Shown here: one piece after another, positions 47,733-56,067 of the stretch
How positions within the stretch are numbered: the stretch's first letter is position 1
Layout: every line of letters begins with the position of its first letter
From: Maricaulis sp965228215
Lineage (GTDB): Bacteria > Pseudomonadota > Alphaproteobacteria > Caulobacterales > Maricaulaceae
Reading direction: 5' to 3'
NCBI GenBank assembly: GCA_965228215.1
Contig: OZ245800.1
Span: 868,001-932,000 of the forward strand
Length of the DNA: 64,000 nucleotides
The notes under the pieces: generated by a model
Told to the model about the DNA's origin: nothing
Seen by the model: the letters and a program-made list of their open reading frames with translations, nothing else
The model's database searches: none
Position numbers and translations under genes: made by a program

Positions 47733-48806
47733 TCAGAATCGAGCCCCCAACGAGACCGAGACGATCTGGTCTTGATCAAAAGGCTGACTTTCCACGGCCT
47801 CTGCGAACGATATCTGGAAGGCACCAAACTCAAACCGAACATCAACTGCGACGCCTACGCTCGCGCGAAAAGCGTGACCGTCATCCAACAATGGGTCGCT
47901 CACACCCGGGACGTTCCACGTACTGCCAAAATCGGCAAATGTGCTCACCACGACCGGTGCATCGGTCGGCTTAAAGCTCAGTCCGATTGTTCCGGAATAG
48001 TAATTTGTGCCGCCTAGAGGGGCGTCGGTAACCGGGTCCCTGGGGCCCAAGCCGCCATACTCGAAGCCTCGCGGCTGGTCATTGCCTTGAAACGCGCGAT
48101 CCTGGACTGCGACATAGGAGCCTTCGAGGCCCGAGATTACTCCGCCTTCAACACCAAAGTTCGCCACAATGCCGGATACAACCGGATAGTCGACCCTCGC
48201 TCCAACTTCGACGGCTGCAAAGTTACGATCTCCAAGCGCGGCAAGACGGGTCGCCATAACGAAGCTGCGCCGATCTTGTGAGGGGAACAATTCCTCGAAG
48301 TCTCCGGTTTCATATCGCGTGCGCGCCACCAGGCCGCCGGTAGCGCTGGACCCGAGATCGCGAGACAGCAATGCCGATTGGCGCGAGGCGACACCAGTGA
48401 CGTCGTCATATCCTGCAAATCCGCCGATCGCGAAGCTAATCGGGCCATCGCCACTGAACTCGCGAAGCACTTCAGCGTTCAGACGAGTGCTCTCAAAGGG
48501 CAGATGATCCCAGTCAAAAATCTGGGCCCGAAATTCGAGACGCAACTCCCCATTGTCGCGATCACGGCTTTGCTGAGCGGTAATTCTGCCTTCCGCACCG
48601 TCTGGCCCGCCGCGATAGTAAGCTTCAAAACCGCTGTCGTGTTCACCGATATCGGAAAGCCGCAGAGAAACCCTGCCTGTCGGCCCAAACAGTGACGAAT
48701 AGCTCGCACCGATGGACGCCTCCCCGGACTGACCCCAGGAAGGTGTGCAGCACATGCCGACAAGGGCAGCGACTAGCGCTAGCTGGATTGCAAATGCGCT
48801 ACGCAT
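47733..48806 (-). CDS. Small outer-membrane beta-barrel protein (Omp85-like C-terminus)
   Basis: 357 residues with a signal peptide (LALVAALVGMCCTPSWGQ) and GGGGAG before the ATG. The mature part alternates polar and non-polar residues, and the end (FGAFQISFAEAVESQP, then VSVSLGARF) resembles the last strands of Omp85/D15 barrels, with the final Phe used by the BAM complex. No POTRA domains are present, so it is not a full Omp85 transporter. It lies between the adaptor and the giant gene; it overlaps the adaptor gene by 28 bases and stands 105 bases before the giant gene. An outer-membrane anchor or pore partner for the giant protein is a reasonable guess. Confidence 0.8.
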   Translation of the reverse strand: MRSAFAIQLALVAALVGMCCTPSWGQSGEASIGASYSSLFGPTGRVSLRLSDIGEHDSGFEAYYRGGPDGAEGRITAQQSRDRDNGELRLEFRAQIFDWDHLPFESTRLNAEVLREFSGDGPISFAIGGFAGYDDVTGVASRQSALLSRDLGSSATGGLVARTRYETGDFEELFPSQDRRSFVMATRLAALGDRNFAAVEVGARVDYPVVSGIVANFGVEGGVISGLEGSYVAVQDRAFQGNDQPRGFEYGGLGPRDPVTDAPLGGTNYYSGTIGLSFKPTDAPVVVSTFADFGSTWNVPGVSDPLLDDGHAFRASVGVAVDVRFEFGAFQISFAEAVESQPFDQDQIVSVSLGARF

Positions 48807-49603
48807 ACGCTCCCCGGTCTTATGGTGTCTGACTGCAAGTGAAAGAAGACAGAGTTAGTTCCAGATGCGAGGTCCGAAATTGGCGAGACGTAATCGAAGT
48901 TAACGTCTTCAGGATCGACCTCCTGTCCATCAATCCTCAAACTCAGGGACCGTGCCTGCACAACACGTTGCAGGGCATCTCGAGGCACAAACGCCTCGAC
49001 ACGCAATGGGTCCAGAACGAAGATCGTCATGAGTGCGCGCCCCTGCGTTGCCTCACCGGGGTCGAGCACGTCTTCGCCAATAACACCGTCGGCAGGACTG
49101 CGTATCGATGCGAGTTCGATCTTGCGTCGGAGCGGCGCGGCTTCTTGCGCCGCCAGACGCAATTCCTCCTCGCGACGCGCCACTTCAGCCTCCGCGCTCG
49201 TAAATTCCAGTTCAGCGCTTTCCAGCTCTCCAAAGGAGACAGCCTGCCGTTCATACGCACCGCGCAATCGATCGACGCGGGCGCCAAGGCCATCACGCCG
49301 CTGACGCGCGGCATTGAGTGATCCGCTGGCACGCGCCCTTGCTTCCCGAAACGAGAGTTCGGCCTCGTCCAGATCGGTGTTCAATCGGAGCAATCGCTCG
49401 CCAGTTTCAACGCGCTGACCGGGCTGTACGAAAACTTCAGCGACTATTCCGTCGAATGCCGGGCTAAGCTCGATTTGCCGCGAGGCACGTACAGTGCAGT
49501 TAATCGGCCGCTCAAGGTCCGCGCCGGTCGGCTGTGCGAATACGAGACCAGGAGTGCCGACAAGGCCTGCAAACAAGGCGGGGATCACCAGCGCCCGCCT
49601 CAT
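48779..49603 (-). CDS. HlyD/RND-type periplasmic adaptor
   Basis: 274 residues, short for the family. Signal peptide (VIPALFAGLVGTPGLVFA) rather than a transmembrane anchor, then a lipoyl half motif (DGIVAEVFVQPGQRVETGE), a helical hairpin of about 80 residues (LSFREARARASGSLNAARQ) and the second half (ASIRSPADGVIGEDV) with a short beta domain. It should link an inner-membrane component to the TolC-like protein whose gene it overlaps by four bases (ATGA). As a soluble periplasmic adaptor it lacks its own inner-membrane partner, which would have to be one of the two downstream membrane adaptors. Confidence 0.85.
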   Translation of the reverse strand: MRRALVIPALFAGLVGTPGLVFAQPTGADLERPINCTVRASRQIELSPAFDGIVAEVFVQPGQRVETGERLLRLNTDLDEAELSFREARARASGSLNAARQRRDGLGARVDRLRGAYERQAVSFGELESAELEFTSAEAEVARREEELRLAAQEAAPLRRKIELASIRSPADGVIGEDVLDPGEATQGRALMTIFVLDPLRVEAFVPRDALQRVVQARSLSLRIDGQEVDPEDVNFDYVSPISDLASGTNSVFFHLQSDTIRPGSVCVAHLQSS

Positions 49604-51090
49604 TCAATCACCTCATTGAGTGAGCCACCCGTCAGATATTCCAGCTCACCCCAGGCGCGCAGATATTCGGCCTGGTAGAAGGCCAAGCGCTCTTCAGCGG
49701 TGTTCAGCCTAACGCGCCGCGAAAGGACGCCGTAATCCATTGACTGGCCGACTTCGACGCGGACCTGTTCGCGCTCCAGCGCGCTTCGTGCGTCCTCGAC
49801 GGCCAGTTCTGCGGCCGCGATGGCGGCACCGAGCGCCCCAAGGCGCTCATGCGCGCCGCGAATACTGGTTTCGACCTCTCGCCGAACTGCAAAATAGTCC
49901 AGAGCCGCGATGCGTTCATCGACGCCTTCGGTCAAACTCGACAGGCCCCGGCCATTGGCGTTGAAGAGCGGAATAGTAAGCTGCAACCCGACCACCTGGT
50001 CGTCTGTTACCGAGCCCCCGCCAAAACGGCTGTCGGCGCGATCTTCACGCTCCAGCGACGCGTAGGCATTGAGGACAGGCGCAAAGTCGTCAAACCGTGC
50101 CTGCCACTTCTCCTGACTTGCCATAACCACCCGAAGGGCAGACGCCATCACCGCCGGGTTCTCTTGAAGACCCGCATCAACCAAAGCTTCAACGCCTGCG
50201 CCTCCACCCATCGCAGGAATGCCGGGAAGCCCACCGGCGATGCCGCCTTCAATGACATAACCCGTGAGCGCCGAAAGGGCCGAAACAGCTTCCTGATATC
50301 GCGTCCGCTCAAAAGCAATCTCTGCGGCTAGCGATCCGCGCTCACTCCGCATCGACGTGAGATCGAGACTTTGGCTTTCCCCAAAGGTGATACGGTTTTC
50401 CAATCCATTCAGCTGCTCATCCATGAGAGCGAGCCTGGCTTCGAGAAGTTCAGCCCTCTGGTTTGATTGAACGGCCACGACATAATTGTCGAACACCTCT
50501 GCGGTTACGTCTTTAACCGCCTTGACGTATTCGATTTCAGCAAGGGATCGAGCTGAATTCGCGATGCGAATTCCGAATATGCGAGACAAGTCGAAGACCG
50601 GCTGGGTGAGCTGGATGCGATCAGTATCGACGGGATAGTCCGCCTGACCCAGCTGGAAGACCTGGTTGTCGGATTCAACAACCTCCTGATCGAGATTGTC
50701 GCGTTGGAGCGAAAAGCTGATCTGGGGCAGATAGCCGATTATGGCGTTGAGACGCCCCGCCTGGGCCCGATTTATATCTTGAGCGGCCCTGCCAATCGAT
50801 GGATTGCTTTCGTGCGCGGCCCGCATGAGTTCAGGTAGCCCCGCGTCTGGCGAGAGAACCAATTCGCCGAATGTTTCATCGAGCTGCCCTGTGACATTGT
50901 CGCGATCAAACAAGCGATCCAAGCGCTGGCCAGTCCGCGCCTCCGTTTCTTCGTCCAGCCCTTGTGTCCGGAGAGACGAAAGCAGCTCTTCATCCGCGTA
51001 TTCTGTCAACGATGCACAGCCGCTGAGCGCGATTGCAACTAAAACTGCGCTCACGACTCCGCAAAGCCGAGCGCGAGAAAAATGTCCCAC
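49600..51090 (-). CDS. TolC-family outer-membrane efflux lipoprotein
   Basis: 496 residues from the GTG at 51090, chosen because GAGGGG lies about 8 bases upstream and a lipoprotein signal follows (VLVAIALSGC); GTG at 51114 is an alternative. Two internally related halves with long coiled-coil helices are visible (for example NSARSLAEIEYVKAVKDVTA and ENRITFGESQSLDLTSMRSE, and the matching stretch near RVEVGQSMDYGVLSRRVRLN). This is the TolC/OprM fold that forms the trans-periplasmic channel. It is the first gene of the secretion set and may also serve the C39 exporter at 24177. Confidence 0.88.
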   Translation of the reverse strand: MGHFSRARLCGVVSAVLVAIALSGCASLTEYADEELLSSLRTQGLDEETEARTGQRLDRLFDRDNVTGQLDETFGELVLSPDAGLPELMRAAHESNPSIGRAAQDINRAQAGRLNAIIGYLPQISFSLQRDNLDQEVVESDNQVFQLGQADYPVDTDRIQLTQPVFDLSRIFGIRIANSARSLAEIEYVKAVKDVTAEVFDNYVVAVQSNQRAELLEARLALMDEQLNGLENRITFGESQSLDLTSMRSERGSLAAEIAFERTRYQEAVSALSALTGYVIEGGIAGGLPGIPAMGGGAGVEALVDAGLQENPAVMASALRVVMASQEKWQARFDDFAPVLNAYASLEREDRADSRFGGGSVTDDQVVGLQLTIPLFNANGRGLSSLTEGVDERIAALDYFAVRREVETSIRGAHERLGALGAAIAAAELAVEDARSALEREQVRVEVGQSMDYGVLSRRVRLNTAEERLAFYQAEYLRAWGELEYLTGGSLNEVIE

Positions 51091-51594
51091 CAAAGCTGTC
51101 CCCTCAGACAACACAAACCCTTACATTGGTTAAAGTCGGTTAACCATTTGGTGTCAACGGAATTGGCCCCACTTGCCACGAATTAATCTATTCAGGAACG
51201 ACGCTCGAAAAGGGAGCCGAGAACAGCAAATTGGTCGCACCAAGCGCCGGAAACACGGGGGCATTCCGCCGCCGCGCGGGAAAGTCTGCGAGACTGGGAA
51301 TAGTGGCGGTGGCGTCAGACGAGAGCGAAGTGGTCTCTACCGGTGGGCGTTTCGAAATTAGCTGTCCCATTCGACGTCCGACGCGCGACACCCAACCTCG
51401 GCAGGTCTCAGGACGATGCCGCCTTGGGTGACTTGATTGCGCAATCCGTCGGTTGGTTTGAGCCCATGCCCATCGCTGCAACCGGTTGTGCCCACACTCC
51501 CGCCGCCTGATAGTCTTGTCGGCATATTCGGTTTATCGATGAGGGGTCGGCGCGCGTGTTGCGTATCGGGTCCGTGTCGATCTGGAGTTTCGAA
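51091..51594. other. 504-base divergent intergenic region
   Basis: Contains the promoter region of the 23-kb secretion set, partial repeat copy C (51245-51328) and the upstream region of the CusF-like gene. AT-rich stretches (TTAAAGTCGGTTAACC, 51129-51144) just upstream of the TolC-like gene could hold its promoter. No gene is supported. Confidence 0.55.
51245..51328 (+). repeat. Dispersed intergenic repeat, copy C (partial)
   Basis: The 3' part of the repeat is kept: GAGACTGGGAATAGTGGCGG followed by TGGCGTCAGACGAGAGCGA, with weaker similarity to the left (GCCGGAAACACG and GCATTCCG). Same orientation as copies A and B. The left half is missing. Confidence 0.65.
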
Positions 51595-51915
51595 ATGATC
51601 AGTGTTCTTGCATCTGCCCTTCTGGCCCTAACGGCCGCAGACCATCACGGCCACCAAGGCAACCACCACCAGGCCGAAGAACAGGCCAGCTCCACCGTCG
51701 CTGCAGACGTGCGGGCGGCGGACGCCGAAAACCGTACTGCGCTCGTTCGGCATGATGCGCTGACCGAGCTAGGCATGGGCGCGATGATGATGCGCTTCTC
51801 AGTGGCCGAAGATGTGGATTTCGATCTGTTTCAGCCGGACGCGGCGCTGACCATCACCGTCATCAGCGGCGAGAATGGCTACGAGATCATCGCCGCCGAA
51901 GCGCGTTCGGAGTAA
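51595..51915 (+). CDS. CusF-like copper-binding protein
   Basis: 106 residues from the ATG at 51595 with GGAG 8 bases upstream and a signal peptide (MISVLASALLALTAA). A His-rich stretch follows (DHHGHQGNHHQ). The core GMGAMMMRFSVAEDVDFDLF and a final strand pair match the small beta-barrel domain of CusF, whose Met/His/Trp residues carry Cu(I) or Ag(I). It would pass periplasmic copper to the CusA pump at the right edge. It is convergent with the DUF4198 gene. Confidence 0.78.
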   Translation: MISVLASALLALTAADHHGHQGNHHQAEEQASSTVAADVRAADAENRTALVRHDALTELGMGAMMMRFSVAEDVDFDLFQPDAALTITVISGENGYEIIAAEARSE

Positions 51916-51941
51916 CTCTCCGCGAAATTACGCCCCGCATG

Positions 51942-51978
51942 GACATAACCGGGCGAGCTGTCGGCTCGCCCGTTTATG
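51942..51978. terminator. Bidirectional terminator
   Basis: A 15-bp stem with one mismatch (51942-51956 with 51964-51978) with T-rich sequence on the plus side (CGTTTATG) between the convergent CusF-like and DUF4198 genes. Confidence 0.75.
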
Positions 51979-51988
51979 TGTGCGGTCA

Positions 51989-52789
51989 TCAATCCAGGCG
52001 CACCGTCATCGTGGCCTGATCGCTGTGATAATTGCCGTCCGGCGTTTCCGGCAAATCAATCCAGATCGCAGACAGCAGGACCTCGCCGTCCAGCTCAGCG
52101 GAAACGGTGAACCTGCCGGTCTCGTCTGTCAGCGCGTCGAAACGTCGACCGTCAGGCGTGTGGATCGTGACCCGATGGCCGGCGAGGGTCTCGCTGTCGT
52201 GGTAGAGCGCGAACCGTCGCGCCTCATTCTGTACCGGCACAAATTCAAGCGCCTGGCCCATCGGTGTGAACACGGCCTCTTCGCCGCCTTCACACGTCGC
52301 CACGCAGAAGATCGTCTTGGTGAGCTTGGAGTAGCTGCGCATCAGGGCCGGTGCGCCGGGCAGCGCATGAAAGGCCGCCTGCACGTCAGCGTCCGCATCG
52401 ATCTCCTCGAAGTAGACGTCGATGCTTTCCGGAGGAATTTCACCGGATCTTGGATGGGTCGAGACCGCCAATACACCCAGCCCCGCGGAAGTGGGTGTGA
52501 ACCGAATGCCCAACGCAGTCTCGGATTCGGCATAGGAAAAGTCGTCCACGGCAACGCCGCCGACAGTCGCAGATATGAATGCCACCCGGTCCTGGCCCAG
52601 ACCAAACTGGATGTCCGGATATTCCAGCGCACTGGTCATCTCGATCTCGACAGTCTCTCCGGACTGCCAAATGGCTTCGCTTGAAGCCAGGAAAGTCTTG
52701 TGACCGAAGGCAGCAGAACTGGCTAGGAGCGCCGCGAGCCCACCCGCGAATACCGCCTTCATGCGCGGCGAGCGATTGTCAGTTTTCAT
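51989..52789 (-). CDS. DUF4198 domain protein
   Basis: 266 residues, signal peptide (AVFAGGLAALLASSAAFG) and then HKTFLASSEAIW, the start of the DUF4198 domain. In other bacteria this domain lies next to nickel/cobalt and copper uptake or resistance genes and is thought to be a periplasmic metal-binding or sensing protein. A C-terminal carboxypeptidase-regulatory-like beta domain is likely (RFDALTDETGRFTVSAELDG). It is the last gene of the large metal gene set on the minus strand. Confidence 0.75.
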   Translation of the reverse strand: MKTDNRSPRMKAVFAGGLAALLASSAAFGHKTFLASSEAIWQSGETVEIEMTSALEYPDIQFGLGQDRVAFISATVGGVAVDDFSYAESETALGIRFTPTSAGLGVLAVSTHPRSGEIPPESIDVYFEEIDADADVQAAFHALPGAPALMRSYSKLTKTIFCVATCEGGEEAVFTPMGQALEFVPVQNEARRFALYHDSETLAGHRVTIHTPDGRRFDALTDETGRFTVSAELDGEVLLSAIWIDLPETPDGNYHSDQATMTVRLD

Positions 52790-52799
52790 CCTATTCCCC

Positions 52800-53927
52800 T
52801 CAATTCACCGGACCCGCAGGCCCGTTTTTATTGGCACTCCAAGTTCGCCGAAGCCGGTCTCCGAGCTCAGTCTTGAACCCGAGACTCGGTTTCTCCACGA
52901 GGCTCCAGGACATGGCGGAGACCAGACATGTGACCGGGACCGCAATGATACCGATCTTCAACGGGTCGGCGTTCGGGTCGAAGAACAGCACCATCTGCAT
53001 GATCGGATAGTGCCAGATATAGATTCCGTAGGACCAGTCCGGCAGATCCGCCCCGGTCGGCCAGCGATCGAGCGCCGCAAAAGCGACCGCAAACATCGCC
53101 GCGGCTATGGAGAGATTCATGAACAGCTCGGCACCAGGATGCTCCCCAAGGGCTAGCCAGAGCGGGACGACCAACAACAGAGGCCAGGGCAGAATGGGGA
53201 TGCGATGCCGCCAAGCATGAACGACCATCCCGATCGTGAAGGCCGAGGACAGGCGTGCGGCGCTGGCGATCAGGGCCGGCGCGTCATCCCAGAACAGGTT
53301 GATGAGAATATGGGCAGCGGTCGTGACAGCGAACAGGACGAGATGCGCGTGACGCCCCCATGGCAGGGGCGAGAAAAAGATCAGGGCCGCCGCTGCGTAG
53401 GCAATGACCTCGTACCGCAGCGTCCAGAGCGTCGCCGAGAATTCGCCGCTCCAGGGATGAGCTGAAAAAATGCCAGCCGGCCCCTGGCTCGTATCAAGGA
53501 AGGCGAGAACATTGACCGGGAAGAGCCAGGTTTGCGCAGACCCGAAATACTCGGGGACACTCAGTATCGTAACGGCGGGCCCGATAACGAAGACGGCCAC
53601 GAAGGACAGAACAAGCAGCGCGGGCCACAGCCGGAGCGCGCGAGCGGCGACGAACTGGTAGGGATCCGCGCGGCGCTCAAGACTGTCGGCAATCAGGAAA
53701 CCACTGAGAATGAAAAAGGCGTTCACGGCCGCATAACTGAGCGACCAGCCGTTTATCGCCAGCGGCGGAGGCGGTTCGGGACCTTGCGTTACGATGATCG
53801 CGTGTTCGACCAGCACGGCCGAGGCCAGGACGAGCCGAATCGGCGTCAGGCGGTTATGCCGGCTCGTGAAAGCCGAACCGATGGTCTTCAGGCCGAAAAT
53901 GGGCGCCCTCCCGATGCGATCCTTCAC
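52800..53927 (-). CDS. Acyltransferase-3 family membrane protein
   Basis: 375 residues from a GTG start. About ten hydrophobic helices and the family's conserved signatures (early His in VEHAI, FFILSGFLIADS, RALRLWPALL) are visible. Members transfer acetyl or other acyl groups to sugars or envelope lipids, a modification found in LPS, exopolysaccharide and peptidoglycan-associated glycans. The gene follows the PepSY gene after a 38-base gap. The link to metal resistance is not obvious. Confidence 0.85.
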   Translation of the reverse strand: MKDRIGRAPIFGLKTIGSAFTSRHNRLTPIRLVLASAVLVEHAIIVTQGPEPPPPLAINGWSLSYAAVNAFFILSGFLIADSLERRADPYQFVAARALRLWPALLVLSFVAVFVIGPAVTILSVPEYFGSAQTWLFPVNVLAFLDTSQGPAGIFSAHPWSGEFSATLWTLRYEVIAYAAAALIFFSPLPWGRHAHLVLFAVTTAAHILINLFWDDAPALIASAARLSSAFTIGMVVHAWRHRIPILPWPLLLVVPLWLALGEHPGAELFMNLSIAAAMFAVAFAALDRWPTGADLPDWSYGIYIWHYPIMQMVLFFDPNADPLKIGIIAVPVTCLVSAMSWSLVEKPSLGFKTELGDRLRRTWSANKNGPAGPVN

Positions 53928-53965
53928 CGGATACGCGGCGGGTCGGGCCTCCCCTCACCTTCGGG

Positions 53966-54691
53966 TCATTGCCGGCGCTTTGCGATTTCCATTCTCACCA
54001 GGCGCTGCATGCGCAAGACGAGCAAGAGAAGTCCAGCAAGCACCGTCACCAGAGCGAAAATCGATGCCGTGATCAGCAGCGGATTATTGAAATTCTCCCG
54101 CTCCTCATAGTCCATGATGTGGAGCATCCAGAAGAAGTCGAAGAAGCGCCAGTCATCATTGCGGCGCGCCATCACCAGGCCGGTATCCGGCGAGACATAG
54201 ATCCGCGTTCCCTCGCCGTCAGCAAAACTGATCCGCCAGGCAGCGCCCGGCCGCCGATACTCCCAGGTCGGTTCCTCGAAATACTCGACAGCAGCGATTT
54301 CCGGGTCCCCGGCGTAATCGGCACGGGCCAGCTCGATCGCGGTTTCGCGAGAGATCGGTGTGATGCGCTCCCCCGTCATGGCATCGACCAGCGCGGAAGC
54401 CCCGTTGTGAGCAATCGCGTTATAGACCGGGCGCCCCTGCCACGCCTGCAATCTGACTTCCTCGAAAGGCGCGCCGAGATCCAGGTGGGACAATGCCTGG
54501 TCAGCGGGCAGTACCGCGTTCACATCGATCATAAGGGGAGCCGGCTCGGCAATATTGTGCTCACCGCGGACACGCTCGAGCGGCAGGACGCTCATGACGA
54601 CACCACCCGCGATCCAGAGCACGATCTGAATGCCGACGATCAAAGCCAGCCATTTGTGAGCGCGAATTGTCCAGCGAAGCAGCGCTGTCAT
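53966..54691 (-). CDS. PepSY-domain membrane protein
   Basis: 241 residues with an N-terminal helix (WLALIVGIQIVLWIAGGVVM), a periplasmic PepSY-like domain with conserved pattern (AWRISFADGEGTRIYVSPDTG near residue 150) and a C-terminal helix (ITASIFALVTVLAGLLLLVL). Related proteins are found with iron/copper reductases and siderophore uptake. It lies between the ECF sigma factor and an acyltransferase gene, in the same transcript. Confidence 0.82.
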   Translation of the reverse strand: MTALLRWTIRAHKWLALIVGIQIVLWIAGGVVMSVLPLERVRGEHNIAEPAPLMIDVNAVLPADQALSHLDLGAPFEEVRLQAWQGRPVYNAIAHNGASALVDAMTGERITPISRETAIELARADYAGDPEIAAVEYFEEPTWEYRRPGAAWRISFADGEGTRIYVSPDTGLVMARRNDDWRFFDFFWMLHIMDYEERENFNNPLLITASIFALVTVLAGLLLLVLRMQRLVRMEIAKRRQ

Positions 54692-54756
54692 GAATATCCC
54701 CTGCCTGTCACGGCCCTGCCGGCCTGTCCCGATTGGAAGTTACGCGAAGGAGACGC

Positions 54757-55332
54757 CTACCCCTCATGGTAGAAGTCGTCTTTCAGCTTTTTCCTGGCCC
54801 GATAAACTCTCACTTCCGCTGCCTTTTCGGAAATTCCCATCGCAGTGCCAATTTCGGCCAGAGACAACCCCTCCACGACGGATAGCAGAAGCGGAGTCCG
54901 TAAACCCTCGGGCAAAGCTCGGATCAGGGCGTCTGCCCGGGCGAGGTCCGCCTTGTCTCCGACGGTTGTCTCAGGGTCTGGGTCGTCCGAGGGCATGATT
55001 TCGGCTCGGTCCTCGAAACCGACCCAATTGAGAACCGCACGGCGTCGATGATGATCTTTCGCCTTGTTCCGTGCGATGAAGAACATCCAGGTCACAAAGG
55101 ATTTGTCAGCGTCGAACCGCGCCAGATTGCGATGGATCGCGATGAATGTGTTCTGGGCGACATCCTCGGCATCCGCCCTGCCACCCACCTGGCGCTCAAG
55201 GAACTGGACCAGCCTGGGCGCATGACGCTGCATGAGCTGGTTGAACGCCAGCTTTTCACCATCCCGGGCGCGGATTGCGAGTTGTTCGTCGGTCGGATCG
55301 AGTGCAGATCCGTCAGCCCTATCCCTCGACAT
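54757..55332 (-). CDS. ECF-type RNA polymerase sigma factor (CnrH-like)
   Basis: 191 residues from the ATG at 55332; an ATG at 55356 is an alternative. Region 2 (LVQFLERQVGGRADAEDVAQ, NTFIAIHRNL) and region 4 (LPEGLRTPLLLSVVEGLSLA with the helix-turn-helix ISEKAAEVRVYRARKKL) are typical of ECF sigma factors. The start overlaps the metal-sensor gene by 14 bases. Sensor, anti-sigma factor and sigma factor occur in the order anti-sigma, sensor, sigma, the same as cnrY-cnrX-cnrH of Cupriavidus, so this sigma factor should be released when a metal is bound. Confidence 0.9.
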   Translation of the reverse strand: MSRDRADGSALDPTDEQLAIRARDGEKLAFNQLMQRHAPRLVQFLERQVGGRADAEDVAQNTFIAIHRNLARFDADKSFVTWMFFIARNKAKDHHRRRAVLNWVGFEDRAEIMPSDDPDPETTVGDKADLARADALIRALPEGLRTPLLLSVVEGLSLAEIGTAMGISEKAAEVRVYRARKKLKDDFYHEG

Positions 55333-55753
55333 CAAAGGCGTTGGCCAGACGGGCATCAAACTCGGCGCGCTGGTCCGCGGTCATAACCTCACGCATCGCC
55401 ATGATGTGATTGAGCGTGGCCAATTGCAGCTCACCCATCACATCGTGAAAGGCCTCGGCCGCTTCGGCCACGTCGGCAGACATTTCGCGATCTGCGAGGA
55501 GAGCCCGGCCAATTGCGCGCCGCGCCTCCGTGACCCGATTTTCATACCCGGCCTTCTGCGTAGCGAAACTTGCCTCGAGCGCTTCGATGGCCGCTTCCTG
55601 CTCGTGATCGAGCGCCAGCTCGTCATGGATAATGGCGTGCAGGCTGGACGAGGCGCCATCATGATGGCCAAGCACATTCACGCCCAGCCAGACACCGGCA
55701 AATCCGCTGGTCAGTCCGAGGGCGGTAGCGACAATTCCGGCTCTCCAGATCAT
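55319..55753 (-). CDS. Periplasmic metal sensor, CnrX/ZraP-like
   Basis: 144 residues. An N-terminal anchor helix (AGIVATALGLTSGFAGVWLG), then an all-helical periplasmic domain with His-rich start (VLGHHDG, HAIIHDELALDHEQ) and the pattern HDVMGELQLATLNHIMAM, which matches the helical hairpin of CnrX and CpxP/ZraP-type metal sensors with His and Met ligands. It overlaps the anti-sigma gene by four bases and the sigma gene by 14. The metal (copper, nickel, cobalt or zinc) cannot be read. Confidence 0.8.
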   Translation of the reverse strand: MIWRAGIVATALGLTSGFAGVWLGVNVLGHHDGASSSLHAIIHDELALDHEQEAAIEALEASFATQKAGYENRVTEARRAIGRALLADREMSADVAEAAEAFHDVMGELQLATLNHIMAMREVMTADQRAEFDARLANAFDVEG

Positions 55754-56055
55754 CCGTCCACCCCCTCATCCACGAGCGCGGAGAACGACCAGCCGGCATC
55801 GGCGTCGAATACCGCCAGGAGGTCAGGCTCGGCATGGCCGACCGCGCCGGCGCCGACGACCCCGCCAATCAGCAACGCCACCGCAGCGGGCGCCGCACGC
55901 ATGGCGAGAGCACGGCCGAGCGCTTCGCGGCCTGGATGGCCGTGCTCCGCGCCGTCGAGGCGGGCCCAGACTCGCGACCGGAAATCGGCCATGTCGACCC
56001 CGGGCGGCTTGCCGCACATATTTTCGAGGATTTCGTCCAGCCTATCGTCGGACAT
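55750..56055 (-). CDS. Membrane anti-sigma factor, CnrY-like
   Basis: 101 residues; GGAG precedes the ATG. A charged cytoplasmic N-terminus (SDDRLDEILENMCGKPPGVD) that would bind the sigma factor, one membrane helix (PAAVALLIGGVVGAGAVG) and a short periplasmic tail that would contact the sensor. Position and length match CnrY-type anti-sigma factors, but the sequence itself is weakly conserved. Confidence 0.65.
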   Translation of the reverse strand: MSDDRLDEILENMCGKPPGVDMADFRSRVWARLDGAEHGHPGREALGRALAMRAAPAAVALLIGGVVGAGAVGHAEPDLLAVFDADAGWSFSALVDEGVDG

Positions 56056-56067
56056 GTCGGTTCTCCG

